64,000 nt of DNA, taken from Massilia sp. Mn16-1_5 (GTDB taxonomy: Bacteria; Pseudomonadota; Gammaproteobacteria; Burkholderiales; Burkholderiaceae_D). A program made the translations under genes and the position numbers. The notes beneath the pieces are model-generated. The model had not been told where the DNA came from, did not search any database, and worked only from the letters and a program-made list of their open reading frames with translations. Where the stretch lies: contig NZ_PPXQ01000002.1 in the NCBI RefSeq assembly GCF_004798585.1, positions 310,001-374,000 on the forward strand. Direction: 5' to 3'. Shown piece after piece: positions 1 to 7,913 of the stretch (position 1 is the stretch's first letter; the number at the start of each line of letters is the position of its first letter).

Positions 1-29
1 CGCGTGCGCGTCCCGACGCCCGCCAGGTC

Positions 30-1922
30 ATGAAGGAAGAACTGACGGCGACTCTCAGGGACGATGCCGCCGATCCCGTGAAGCCGAGCATGTCGGCGCG
101 CGAACAGGTGCTGGCGACGGTCGCCAAGCTCCCCGGCCTGCCGGGCGTGTACCGCTATTTCGACGCCAACCAGAACGTGCTGTATGTCGGCAAGGCGCGC
201 AACCTCAAGAACCGCGTGTCGAGCTACTTCCAGAAAAACCTGTCGAGTCCGCGCATCGCGATGATGGTGTCGCAGATCGCGCACCTGGAAACGACGGTCA
301 CGCACAGCGAGGCCGAAGCCCTGATCCTGGAAAACAACCTGATCAAGGCTTTGAAGCCGCGCTACAACATCCTGTTCCGCGACGACAAGAGCTATCCCTA
401 CCTGAAGATCACGGGCGGCGACTTCCCGCGCATGGCCTATTACCGCGGCGCCCTGGACAAGAAGAACCAGTACTTCGGACCTTTCCCGAGTGCCTGGGCG
501 GTGAAGGAATCGATCCAGATCCTGCAAAAGGTCTTCATGCTGCGCACCTGCGAGGACAGCGTGTATGCCAACCGCACGCGTCCCTGCCTGCTGCACCAGA
601 TCGGCCGCTGCAGCGGGCCTTGCGTGAACCTGATCGACAAGGACGAGTACAGGCTGGACGTCGAGAACGCCGCGAAGTTCCTGCGCGGACGCCAGACCGA
701 GGTCATGGAAGACCTGCAGCACAAGATGCAGGGCTTCGCCGAAAAGCTGATGTTCGAGCAGGCCGCCGGCGTGCGCAACCAGATCCAGTCGCTCTCGCGC
801 GTGCTGCACCAGCAGAGCATGGAAACGACGGGCGACGCCGACGTCGACGTCATCGCCGTGGTGGTGCAGGGCGGCCGCGCCTGCGTCAACCTGGCCATGG
901 TGCGCGGCGGGCGCCACCTGGGCGACCGCGCCTACTTCCCGACCCAGGTCGGCGAAGCGCTGACCGAGGGTTCGATCGAATGCGAAGTGCTGGCCGCCTT
1001 CCTGGTCCAGCACTACACCGACAAGTTCGTGCCGAACTGCCTGATCCTGAATATCGAGTTCGACCAGCCCGAATTGATGATGGCGCTGACCGAGCAGTGC
1101 GGCCACCGCATCAACCTGATCTTCCAGCCGCAAGGGCAGCGCCGTCAGTGGCTTGAGCTCGCTCAAAAGGGTGCGGAGATCTCTCTGGCCCGCCTGCTGT
1201 CTGAACAAGGGTCGCAGCAGTCGCGTACGCGCGCGCTGGCCGAGGCCTTGTCGCTGGACGCGACCGATCTCGAGACCTTGCGCATCGAATGCTTCGACAT
1301 CAGCCACACGGCAGGGGAGGCGACCCAGGCATCCTGCGTGGTGTTCCACCACCACGCGATGCAGAACTCGGAATACCGGCGCTACAACATCAACGGCATC
1401 ACGCCGGGCGACGACTATGCGGCCATGCGCCAGGTTTTGATGCGCCGGTACGAGAAGGTCGCGGGCGGCGAGGGCGTCATGCCCGACGTCGTGCTGGTCG
1501 ACGGCGGCAAGGGCCAGGTCGAGATGGCGCGCCAGGTGTTTTCCGAGCTGGGCCTGGACATCGGCCTGATCGTCGGCGTGGCCAAGGGAGAAGGGCGCCG
1601 CGTGGGCCTGGAAACCCTGATCTTCGCCGACGGCCGCACGGCGCAGGAGCTGGGCAAGGAATCGGCCGCGCTGATGCTGGTGGCACTGATCCGCGACGAG
1701 GCGCACCGCTTCGCCATCACCGGCATGCGCGCCAAGCGCGCCAAGGCGCGCCAGGCCTCGCGCCTGGAAGAGATCGAAGGCATCGGCGCCAAGCGCCGCC
1801 AGCGCCTGCTGGCCCGCTTCGGCGGCCTGCGCGGCGTGATCGATGCGAGCGTCGAAGACCTGTGCAGCGTGGAGGGCATTTCGACGGCGCTGGCTGAGGA
1901 AATTTACCGCCAGCTGCATTGA
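30..1922 (+). CDS. uvrC: UvrABC system protein C (excinuclease subunit)
   Basis: Makes the dual incisions around bulky DNA lesions in nucleotide excision repair, acting with UvrA and UvrB in the cytoplasm. The N-terminal GIY-YIG nuclease is visible as GVYRY (39-43) and [12 protein letters not shown] (51-62). A UVR (UvrB-binding) segment lies near residues 225-260, followed by the RNase H-like C-terminal nuclease. A helix-hairpin-helix pair ends the protein ([19 protein letters not shown] and [13 protein letters not shown]). The 630 residues are full length for the family. The first ATG is taken, but an internal ATG at 90 just before the conserved [18 protein letters not shown] stretch is also possible, because little upstream sequence is available. 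It lies directly upstream of pgsA, a gene order common in proteobacteria. Confidence 0.97.
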   Translation: MKEELTATLRDDAADPVKPSMSAREQVLATVAKLPGLPGVYRYFDANQNVLYVGKARNLKNRVSSYFQKNLSSPRIAMMVSQIAHLETTVTHSEAEALILENNLIKALKPRYNILFRDDKSYPYLKITGGDFPRMAYYRGALDKKNQYFGPFPSAWAVKESIQILQKVFMLRTCEDSVYANRTRPCLLHQIGRCSGPCVNLIDKDEYRLDVENAAKFLRGRQTEVMEDLQHKMQGFAEKLMFEQAAGVRNQIQSLSRVLHQQSMETTGDADVDVIAVVVQGGRACVNLAMVRGGRHLGDRAYFPTQVGEALTEGSIECEVLAAFLVQHYTDKFVPNCLILNIEFDQPELMMALTEQCGHRINLIFQPQGQRRQWLELAQKGAEISLARLLSEQGSQQSRTRALAEALSLDATDLETLRIECFDISHTAGEATQASCVVFHHHAMQNSEYRRYNINGITPGDDYAAMRQVLMRRYEKVAGGEGVMPDVVLVDGGKGQVEMARQVFSELGLDIGLIVGVAKGEGRRVGLETLIFADGRTAQELGKESAALMLVALIRDEAHRFAITGMRAKRAKARQASRLEEIEGIGAKRRQRLLARFGGLRGVIDASVEDLCSVEGISTALAEEIYRQLH

Positions 1923-1950
1923 ACCGCCAATGCTGTGCGGGCACCGCGAA

Positions 1951-1974
1951 CGCGTGGAGTCCCGACTCCACGCG
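1951..1974. repeat. perfect inverted repeat after uvrC
   Basis: Arms CGCGTGGAGT and ACTCCACGCG are perfectly complementary around a 4-base CCCG loop. There is no T-run, so it is not a standard intrinsic terminator, though the hairpin could slow transcription or protect the uvrC 3' end. The GTGGAGTC/GACTCCAC arm recurs in intergenic repeats near 16.4 kb and 55.0 kb, so this is probably a member of a dispersed repeat family. Confidence 0.6.
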
Positions 1975-2090
1975 GTACAGCGTCCGCATATCGTCACCGT
2001 GTCTCCTGCCGAGCTCAACTGGTTTAAAAAGCAATACCCATGTAGACTAGCGGCGCACGCTTTTTTAACGGTAAGCCAGTTCACGCCCTT

Positions 2091-2669
2091 ATGCCTTTCA
2101 ACATCCCGATTCTCCTGACCTGGTTACGTGTAGCACTCATCCCCCTCGTTGTCGGCGTCTACTACCTCCCCGCCCAGTGGCTCCCGCATGCAGACCAGAA
2201 CCTGGCGGCCACGCTCGTCTTCATCATTGCCGCGGTAACCGACTGGTTCGACGGCTTCCTGGCGCGCCGCTGGAACCAGACCTCGGCCTTCGGCGCCTTC
2301 CTCGATCCGGTCGCGGACAAGCTGATGGTGGCCGGCGCACTGCTGATCCTGATCCAGCTGCAGCGCGTGGATGCGGTGATCGCCTTCATCATCATCGGCC
2401 GCGAAATCACGATCTCGGCCCTGCGCGAATGGATGGCCGAAATCGGCGCGCGCAAGTCGGTGGCCGTCAGCTCGCTGGGCAAGGTGAAGACCGCCGCCCA
2501 GATGGCCGCGATCCCGATGCTGCTCTTCCATGACAGCATCCTCGGCATCGACATCCACTTCTGGGGCGAGATCCTGCTGTGGGTCGCCGGCGTGCTGACG
2601 GTATGGTCGATGTTCTACTACCTGCGCCGCGCCTGGCCGGTCATTAAGGAAAAAGGCGGGAATCTGTAA
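2091..2669 (+). CDS. pgsA: CDP-diacylglycerol--glycerol-3-phosphate 3-phosphatidyltransferase
   Basis: Integral membrane enzyme that makes phosphatidylglycerophosphate, the committed step to phosphatidylglycerol and cardiolipin. The CDP-alcohol phosphotransferase signature is complete: D51, D54-G55, A58-R59, G68, D72 and D76 (DWFDGFLARR then GAFLDPVAD). Several hydrophobic segments surround it. The 192 residues match the usual family length. The ATG at 2091 begins MPFNIPILLTWLRVALIP, the typical N-terminus, so the start is secure. It follows uvrC after about 170 bases that contain an inverted repeat, and is followed by the tRNA cluster, which has its own promoter. Confidence 0.96.
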   Translation: MPFNIPILLTWLRVALIPLVVGVYYLPAQWLPHADQNLAATLVFIIAAVTDWFDGFLARRWNQTSAFGAFLDPVADKLMVAGALLILIQLQRVDAVIAFIIIGREITISALREWMAEIGARKSVAVSSLGKVKTAAQMAAIPMLLFHDSILGIDIHFWGEILLWVAGVLTVWSMFYYLRRAWPVIKEKGGNL

Positions 2670-2688
2670 GATTAATCCTCTGTCATCC

Positions 2689-2716
2689 TTGACGTACGGA
2701 TCAGATCATCTATAAT
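2689..2716 (+). promoter_or_regulatory. sigma-70 promoter of the tRNA-Gly cluster
   Basis: TTGACG (2689-2694) and a perfect TATAAT (2711-2716) are separated by 16 bases. The first tRNA-Gly begins about 42 bases after the -10, so this is the likely start of the tRNA transcript. Confidence 0.75.
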
Positions 2717-2758
2717 GCTTGCCTGTTGCGACAGACATCGCAGCAAACGACAGACAAA

Positions 2759-2834
2759 GCGGGAGTAGCTCAGTTGGTAGAGCGCAACCTTGCCAAGGTT
2801 GAGGTCGAGAGTTCGAGACTCTTCTCCCGCTCCA
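2759..2834 (+). tRNA. tRNA-Gly (GCC), copy 1
   Basis: A 76-base cloverleaf with a complementary acceptor stem (GCGGGAG with CTCCCGC), an encoded TCCA 3' end, the D-arm AGCTCAGTTGGTAGAGC and a GTTCGAGAC T-loop. The anticodon GCC is at 2792-2794 in the loop TTGCCAA. It is the first of four identical copies. Confidence 0.97.
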
Positions 2835-2868
2835 AACGTTTGTTGAGTGTTCGTAGTAATGGGTTGTC

Positions 2869-2897
2869 TTGGAAGTTGAAACAATTTCTGCGATAAT
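2869..2897 (+). promoter_or_regulatory. possible internal promoter before tRNA-Gly copy 2
   Basis: TTGGAA (2869-2874) and GATAAT (2892-2897) are separated by 17 bases in the longest spacer of the tRNA cluster, 16 bases before copy 2. It could give the later tRNA copies extra transcription. This rests on sequence match only. Confidence 0.4.
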
Positions 2898-2912
2898 CGA
2901 TGTTTCCAGCAT

Positions 2913-2988
2913 GCGGGAGTAGCTCAGTTGGTAGAGCGCAACCTTGCCAAGGTTGAGGTCGAGAGTTCGAGACTCTTCTCCCGCTCCA
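2913..2988 (+). tRNA. tRNA-Gly (GCC), copy 2
   Basis: Identical over 76 bases to copy 1, including the encoded CCA. It is separated from copy 1 by 78 unrelated bases. Confidence 0.97.
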
Positions 2989-3033
2989 TGTCCGGAAGCA
3001 GCAGTTTGTAAGCAGGTAAGAAACACACTCCGT

Positions 3034-3109
3034 GCGGGAGTAGCTCAGTTGGTAGAGCGCAACCTTGCCAAGGTTGAGGTCGAGAGTTCGAGACTCTTCT
3101 CCCGCTCCA
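3034..3109 (+). tRNA. tRNA-Gly (GCC), copy 3
   Basis: Identical over 76 bases to copies 1 and 2. It is separated from copy 2 by 45 bases. Confidence 0.97.
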
Positions 3110-3139
3110 TTCAGGCGTGTTAATAGCAATAACTCCTAA

Positions 3140-3215
3140 GCGGGAGTAGCTCAGTTGGTAGAGCGCAACCTTGCCAAGGTTGAGGTCGAGAGTTCGAGAC
3201 TCTTCTCCCGCTCCA
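3140..3215 (+). tRNA. tRNA-Gly (GCC), copy 4
   Basis: Identical over 76 bases to the other three copies. It lies 30 bases after copy 3 and 76 bases before tRNA-Cys, so it is probably on the same transcript. Confidence 0.97.
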
Positions 3216-3291
3216 AGAATTCAGAGAAGAGGTTCTTCTCCTGTTGAAGTGGCATATAACCCGCCGGCTCAGCAGCAATACCAAATACTCT

Positions 3292-3365
3292 GGCGAGGTA
3301 GCAAAGCGGTTATGCAGCGGCCTGCAAAGCCGTCTAGACGGGTTCGACTCCCGTCCTCGCCTCCA
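3292..3365 (+). tRNA. tRNA-Cys (GCA), intact copy
   Basis: A 74-base cloverleaf with acceptor GGCGAGG/CCTCGCC followed by TCCA, anticodon GCA in CTGCAAA, and a regular five-pair T-stem ACGGG/CCCGT around TTCGACT. A hairpin terminator follows immediately. Confidence 0.95.
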
Positions 3366-3375
3366 GAACAAAGCC

Positions 3376-3407
3376 AAAATCGCCTCTCGAAGGCGATTTT
3401 GCTTTTT
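3376..3407 (+). terminator. intrinsic terminator of the tRNA-Gly/Cys transcript
   Basis: AAAATCGCCT and AGGCGATTTT form the stem around a short loop and are followed by GCTTTTT. It lies 10 bases after the CCA end of tRNA-Cys. A near copy follows the second tRNA-Cys at 3841. Confidence 0.85.
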
Positions 3408-3438
3408 CCGGACTCCGTTCAAGATTGCAAACTCGACC

Positions 3439-3690
3439 ATGGGTCACAACATCCACACCCTCAAGGAAGCCCGCGCCCTGGCGCTGCGGGTCTGGCGCGA
3501 CGCCGCTCGCTTTTTCCTCAGTATCGAACTGGCGCTGATGGTGCTGGTGGCGGTCTGCACCGTGGCCGGCGTCTTCCTCGCCGCCATGGGCGACCTGCGC
3601 TTCATCCTCGCATTCGGCTTCGCGATCGCCTATGTAGCGACGCGCTCGGTGCTGCATGTCAGGCGCAAGCTAAGTTGGCCTTTCATCTGA
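3439..3690 (+). CDS. hypothetical small membrane protein between the tRNA-Cys copies
   Basis: An 83-residue open frame starting at the ATG at 3439. It has a charged N-terminus, then two hydrophobic stretches (about residues 27-49 and 54-70, including LSIELALMVLVAVCTVAGVF), and ends with a basic tail. I recognise no family. No clear Shine-Dalgarno precedes the ATG. It lies inside the duplicated segment that carries the two tRNA-Cys copies, so it may be a real small membrane protein or chance coding in GC-rich DNA. Confidence 0.4.
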   Translation: MGHNIHTLKEARALALRVWRDAARFFLSIELALMVLVAVCTVAGVFLAAMGDLRFILAFGFAIAYVATRSVLHVRRKLSWPFI

Positions 3691-3756
3691 ACTTATTCGT
3701 TTTCTGTTGATGTGGCGCATAGACGCCCGGCTCTGCAGGCGTACTATAGAACCCAT

Positions 3757-3831
3757 GGCGAGGTAGCAAAGTGGTTATGCAGCGGCCTGCAAAGCCGCCC
3801 AGACGGTGTTCGACTCCCGTCCTCGCCTCCA
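3757..3831 (+). tRNA. tRNA-Cys-like gene with altered T-arm (second copy)
   Basis: Highly similar to the tRNA-Cys at 3292, with the same GCA anticodon, acceptor stem and CCA end, but one base longer (75 bases). The extra base falls in the 5' side of the T-stem (ACGGTG in place of ACGGG), so the stem has a bulge. The variable loop and D-loop also differ slightly. The flanks and the downstream terminator resemble those of the first copy, indicating a tandem duplication. It could be a decaying copy, or functional with a bulged T-stem. Confidence 0.65.
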
Positions 3832-3840
3832 GAACACAGC

Positions 3841-3866
3841 AAAAATCGCCCTCGTTGGCGATTTTT
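3841..3866 (+). terminator. intrinsic terminator after the second tRNA-Cys
   Basis: AAAAATCGCC and GGCGATTTTT are perfectly complementary around CTCGTT, with the T-run forming part of the 3' arm. It is a diverged duplicate of the terminator at 3376-3407. Confidence 0.8.
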
Positions 3867-3929
3867 GCATTTCCGGGCTAGCACCCGTTCGGATCGGCCG
3901 AGTCAGGGGACTTGCCGTGCCGTGCGTGC

Positions 3930-4175
3930 TTATTTCTTGGCGCTGCGGCTACGGCTGGTATTGCGCGTGCTGTGGCGGGTACGGTGTTTGCGCCGCGCAG
4001 TCGTACGATGCGCGGGCTTGTGCGCCGACTTCGTTTCCCCCGCCTTGGCACGCTGCTTGTTGACGATGCGTGCCGCGACTTCGTCCTCGCGCCCCTTGTA
4101 GCGTTTTTCCTTCTTGAATTTCCGCTCGAGCTTCTTGGCTTCGCGCTCGCGGCGTGGACTCGCTCCTCTCGGCAT
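3930..4175 (-). CDS. small highly basic protein of unknown function
   Basis: An 81-residue protein very rich in Lys, Arg and His, starting MPRGASPRREREAKKLERKF. A helical N-terminal half (REREAKKLERKFKKEKRYKG, then VAARIVNKQRAKAGE) leads into a histone-like basic tail rich in HR, TR and SR. The first half resembles a family often labelled plasmid-stabilization or ChaB-like in proteobacteria, recognisable by a conserved AARxVNK-type motif, but the function is unknown. The start at 4175 is fixed by a perfect AGGAGG eight bases upstream; the open frame extends further but without a ribosome site. Nucleic-acid binding is a guess from the charge. Confidence 0.75.
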   Translation of the reverse strand: MPRGASPRREREAKKLERKFKKEKRYKGREDEVAARIVNKQRAKAGETKSAHKPAHRTTARRKHRTRHSTRNTSRSRSAKK

Positions 4176-4254
4176 GGCATTCCTCCTGTGTCTCATCTGG
4201 TGTGTGGATGATCTTACTGAAGAACCCATGCCAGGGACGCACGCTTCAGCCGGC

Positions 4255-5184
4255 TTACTCCACGTCGGTGTCGAAGGTTTGCTTGACCAGCGACCGCAGC
4301 CAGCCGTTTGCCGCATCGTGCTGGACGCGCGGATGCCAGAACTGGCGGATGCCGAAGGGAGGCACCTTTACCGGCGTCTCCACCATGCGGATACTTTTAT
4401 ACGAAGCGAATTTGGTGGCCAGCTCGCGCGGCACGGTGGCGATCAGTTCCGGATTCTGCTCGATAATCATCGGCACCGTCAGGAAGTGGGGCGTGCTCAG
4501 GTAGATGCGGCGCTTCTCAAGTCCTTGGTCGATCACGGCATCGTAGGCATCCTCCAGCCGTCCCGAGAGCGACACCACGATGTGCTCCATGGCGAAGAAG
4601 CGTTCGCGCGACAGGGACTCGCCGATGGTCCGGTTACCGCGATTGACGATGGTCACAAAAGAGCGCGTGAACAGCTGCTGCTGGAACAGGCCCTCCGGCA
4701 CCGAATGCAGGGAGCCGAGCGCGAGGTCGGCTTCACCGCTTTCCAGCGCCCCCGCGACCTGGTGCATGGGCACCTGCAGCGCACGCAGGGTGCAGCCGGG
4801 CGCGGTGAGGCGCAGCCGTGCGATCAGGCGCGGCAGGAAAATCAGGCCGCCCATGTCGGTCAGGCAGACGCCGAAACTGCGGCGCGCGCTCGCCGGATCG
4901 AAGCCTTCGCGCACCAGCAGTTCCCCGCGCACCGTGTCCATCACCGCCTGGACCGGCGCCAGCAGCTGCAGGGCGCGCGGGGTCGGCTGCATGCCGCTGC
5001 CGGTCTTGAGGAAGAGGGTATCGCCGAAGAAGTCGCGCAGCCGCTTCAGCGCGTGGCTGACGGCGCTCTGCGACATGCCGAGTTCCTCGGCCGCGCGGCT
5101 GACGTTGCGCACCCGGACCAGGGCCTCGAAGACGGGCAACAGATTCAGATCGAGTTCGGCTGTCTCGTTATGCAGGATGTTCAT
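4255..5184 (-). CDS. LysR-family transcriptional regulator
   Basis: A 309-residue LysR regulator. The winged HTH occupies about residues 13-72 (LDLNLLPVFEALVRVRNVSRAAEELGMSQSAVSHALKRL, written here in two overlapping pieces of the same helix-turn-helix: NVSRAAEELGMSQSAVSHAL is the core). A periplasmic-binding-like effector domain follows. It is transcribed divergently from the MBL-fold hydrolase gene at 5265 with 80 bases between the starts, the usual arrangement for a LysR regulator that controls its neighbour. The effector is unknown; given the downstream monooxygenase and Rieske genes, an aromatic acid is likely. An inverted repeat at 5217-5232 is a candidate binding site. Confidence 0.93.
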   Translation of the reverse strand: MNILHNETAELDLNLLPVFEALVRVRNVSRAAEELGMSQSAVSHALKRLRDFFGDTLFLKTGSGMQPTPRALQLLAPVQAVMDTVRGELLVREGFDPASARRSFGVCLTDMGGLIFLPRLIARLRLTAPGCTLRALQVPMHQVAGALESGEADLALGSLHSVPEGLFQQQLFTRSFVTIVNRGNRTIGESLSRERFFAMEHIVVSLSGRLEDAYDAVIDQGLEKRRIYLSTPHFLTVPMIIEQNPELIATVPRELATKFASYKSIRMVETPVKVPPFGIRQFWHPRVQHDAANGWLRSLVKQTFDTDVE

Positions 5185-5216
5185 AACGGTTATCGATAAG
5201 AGGTGATTGCCAGATC

Positions 5217-5232
5217 ATACGACAACTCGTAT
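5217..5232. promoter_or_regulatory. candidate LysR operator
   Basis: ATACGA and TCGTAT are perfect inverted arms around CAAC. This contains the T-N11-A spacing typical of LysR sites and lies in the 80-base divergent gap. A second palindrome, TTATCGATAA (5190-5199), sits next to the regulator's own start codon and could serve autoregulation. Confidence 0.5.
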
Positions 5233-5264
5233 CGTCTCCGGAACAACATGGAGGAGACCGCATC

Positions 5265-6227
5265 ATGAACGAGAAAAAATTCGCATCCCAGGCCGACCTG
5301 CAGGAAAAGAAGACCAGCTTCATCAAGCTCTCCGACAATGCCTATGCCTACACCGCCGAAGGCGATCCGAACTCGGGCGTCATCATCGGCGACGACAGCG
5401 TGATGGTGATCGATACCACGGCGACGCCGGTCATGGCGCAGTCGCTCATCAAGCACATCCGCAGCGTGACCGACCTGCCGATCAAGTACGTGGTGCTGTC
5501 GCACTACCACGCCGTGCGCGTGCTGGGCGCCTCGGCCTATTTCGCGGAAGGCGCCGAGCAGATCATCGCATCAACCGGCACCTATGAATTGATCGTCGAG
5601 CGCGGCGAGCAGGACATGAAGTCCGAGATCGAGCGCTTCCCGCGCCTGTTCGCCGGGGTCGAATCGGTGCCCGGCCTGTCCTGGCCGACCATGGTCTTCG
5701 AAAAAGAGCTGACCATTTTCATGGGCAAGCTGGAAGTGAAACTGGCCCATATCGGCATGGGCCACACCAAGGGCGACACCATCGCCTGGATCCCGTCGCA
5801 GAAGATCTGCTTCTCGGGCGACCTGGTCGAATACGGCGCGGCCGCCTACACCGGCGACGCCCAGCTGGAAGAATGGCCGGCCACGCTGGAAGCCCTGCGC
5901 GCCCTCGGTGCCGAGAAGCTGGTTCCCGGCCGCGGCGAGGCGCTGATGAATCCGCAGCAGGTCAACGAGGGCATCGACTACACCAAGGACTTCGTCACTA
6001 CGCTCTTGAATAGCGCTAAAGAAGCGGTGGCCCAGAACATGTCGCTCAAGGAGGCCATGGTCCACGTGCGCAGCAAGATGGACCCGAAGTTCAGCCACGT
6101 CTTCATCTACGAGCACTGCCTGCCCTTCGACGTGACGCGCGCCTACGACGAGGCCAAGGGCATCAAGCATCCGCGCATCTGGACCGCGGAGCGCGACCAG
6201 GAGATGTGGCATTCGCTGCAGGCCTGA
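5265..6227 (+). CDS. MBL-fold metallo-hydrolase with atypical metal motif
   Basis: A 320-residue metallo-beta-lactamase-fold protein. The usual HxHxDH metal motif reads H80-Y-H82-A-V84-R85, so both Asp and His of the second metal site are replaced. The later ligands H167 (GMGHTKGD) and D186 (FSGDLVEYG) are present. It may therefore bind one metal or have shifted activity. The start codon follows GGAGGAGACC, a strong ribosome site. It is the first gene of a plus-strand set with the FAD monooxygenase 24 bases downstream, so it probably hydrolyses a thioester, ester or lactone intermediate of that aromatic pathway. The substrate is unknown. Confidence 0.85.
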   Translation: MNEKKFASQADLQEKKTSFIKLSDNAYAYTAEGDPNSGVIIGDDSVMVIDTTATPVMAQSLIKHIRSVTDLPIKYVVLSHYHAVRVLGASAYFAEGAEQIIASTGTYELIVERGEQDMKSEIERFPRLFAGVESVPGLSWPTMVFEKELTIFMGKLEVKLAHIGMGHTKGDTIAWIPSQKICFSGDLVEYGAAAYTGDAQLEEWPATLEALRALGAEKLVPGRGEALMNPQQVNEGIDYTKDFVTTLLNSAKEAVAQNMSLKEAMVHVRSKMDPKFSHVFIYEHCLPFDVTRAYDEAKGIKHPRIWTAERDQEMWHSLQA

Positions 6228-6251
6228 CGCCCTTGGTAGCCGGAGCCCGCC

Positions 6252-7913
6252 ATGGACATCGATTATCAACGCTGCGAATTCGCGTACACGCCGGCCAATG
6301 TACCTGAGGGCGCACGCCATCCGGTCGTGGTGGTCGGCGCCGGCCCGGTCGGGCTGGCCACCGCCATCGACCTGGCCCAGGGCGGCGTGCCGGTCGTGCT
6401 GCTCGACGACGACAACAAACTCTCTCACGGCTCGCGCGCCATCTGCTTTTCCAAGCGCACCCTCGAAATCTTCGATCGTCTCGGCTGCGGCCGGCGCATG
6501 GCGGAGAAGGGCGTACGCTGGCATGTCGGACGCGTCTTCCACCGCAGCGACGAGGTGTATAGCTTCGACCTGCTGCCGGAAGAGGGCCACCAGTACCCGG
6601 CCTTCGTGAACCTGCAGCAGTACTACGTCGAAGGCTATCTGCACGAGCGCGCGCAGGAACTGCCGCTGCTGGATCTGCGCTGGTGCAGCAAGCTCACCGG
6701 CCTGGTTCACCATCCGGACCACGTCGCGCTGACCGTCACCACGCCCGATGGCGCCTACACGCTCGACGCGCAATACGTGGTCGCGGCCGACGGCGGCAAG
6801 AGTACCGTGCGCGCCCTGATGGGACTGGAGAGCCACGGCCGCACTTTCCGCGACCGCTTCCTGATCGCCGACGTCAAAATGACGGCGGACTTCCCGGCCG
6901 AGCGCTGGTTCTGGTTCGATCCGCCTTTCCACCCGGGCCAGTCGGTACTGCTGCACCGCCAGCCGGACAACATCTGGCGCATCGACTTCCAGCTCGGCTG
7001 GGACGCCGATCCGGTACTCGAAAAAACGCCCGAGCGCGTCATCCCGCGCATCCGCGCCCTGCTGGGCGAGGACGCGCAGTTCGAGCTCGAATGGGTCAGC
7101 GTGTATTCCTTCTGCTGCCTGCGCATGGACAGCTTCCGCCACGGCCGCGTGCTGTTCGCGGGCGATGCGGCGCACGGCGTCTCGCCTTTCGGTGCACGCG
7201 GCGCCAACAGCGGCGTGCAGGATGCCGACAACCTGGCCTGGAAGCTCAGGCTTGTCGTCGAGGGCAAGGCGCCGCACACGCTGCTCGATAGCTATGCGCG
7301 CGAACGCGAAGCGGCCGCCGACGAGAACATCCTCAATTCCACGCGCTCGACCGACTTCATCACCCCGAAAAGCGCAGTCAGCCGGCTGTTTCGCGACGCC
7401 GTGCTGCAGCTGGCGAAAGAACGGCCCTTCGCGCGCAAGCTGGTCAACAGCGGCCGCCTGTCCACGCCCACGACCTATGCCGACTCCCGCCTGAACACGC
7501 CCGACACCGATGCCTTTGCGGCCCTGCGTCCCGGCGCGCCGGCGCCGGATGCGCCGCTGCGGCACAAGGGTATTGAGGACTGGCTGCTGCGCCATCTGGG
7601 CGGCGGCTTCACCGGTCTCTATTTTGCAGGCGGTGAAGAGGATGCGGTAGTGCTGCGCCAGCTCGAGGCGCTGGAGCAGGAAGCGGTCCCGGTGCGCACC
7701 CTGACAATCGGCGCTGGAGGATTCGAAGACAGCGCCGGCATGTGCGCCGCACGCTATGACGCCACACCCGGCAGCTTTTATCTATTGCGGCCCGACCAGC
7801 ACGTGTGCGCGCGCTGGCGCAGCGTCGACCTGCAAGCCGTGCGCGCCGCACTCGCACGCGCTTGCGGCAAGGAGGCAATCCAGGCGCTACCGGAAGAAAT
7901 GGAGCACGCATGA
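6252..7913 (+). CDS. FAD-dependent aromatic monooxygenase (PheA/TfdB/MhpA type)
   Basis: A 553-residue flavoprotein hydroxylase. It has the Rossmann motif VVVVGAGPVGLATAIDLA (about 26-43), the DG motif VAADGGKSTVR, and the second FAD motif RVLFAGDAAHGVSPFGARG followed by NSGVQDADNLAWKL. The C-terminal thioredoxin-like region is typical of phenol/resorcinol-type hydroxylases. The family uses NAD(P)H and O2 to hydroxylate phenolic rings. The stop overlaps the next start as ATGA, so it is translationally coupled to the DUF2783 gene. The exact substrate cannot be read from sequence. Confidence 0.9.
   Translation: MDIDYQRCEFAYTPANVPEGARHPVVVVGAGPVGLATAIDLAQGGVPVVLLDDDNKLSHGSRAICFSKRTLEIFDRLGCGRRMAEKGVRWHVGRVFHRSDEVYSFDLLPEEGHQYPAFVNLQQYYVEGYLHERAQELPLLDLRWCSKLTGLVHHPDHVALTVTTPDGAYTLDAQYVVAADGGKSTVRALMGLESHGRTFRDRFLIADVKMTADFPAERWFWFDPPFHPGQSVLLHRQPDNIWRIDFQLGWDADPVLEKTPERVIPRIRALLGEDAQFELEWVSVYSFCCLRMDSFRHGRVLFAGDAAHGVSPFGARGANSGVQDADNLAWKLRLVVEGKAPHTLLDSYAREREAAADENILNSTRSTDFITPKSAVSRLFRDAVLQLAKERPFARKLVNSGRLSTPTTYADSRLNTPDTDAFAALRPGAPAPDAPLRHKGIEDWLLRHLGGGFTGLYFAGGEEDAVVLRQLEALEQEAVPVRTLTIGAGGFEDSAGMCAARYDATPGSFYLLRPDQHVCARWRSVDLQAVRAALARACGKEAIQALPEEMEHA

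Noticed and set aside
2759..3831. Integration site of a mobile element at the tRNA cluster
   Set aside because: No integrase, attachment repeat or foreign gene is present; the duplication involves only tRNA-Cys units.
5571..7595. Minus-strand open frame of about 670 codons opposite the MBL and FAD genes
   Set aside because: Antisense to two conserved genes, with repetitive composition and no domain.
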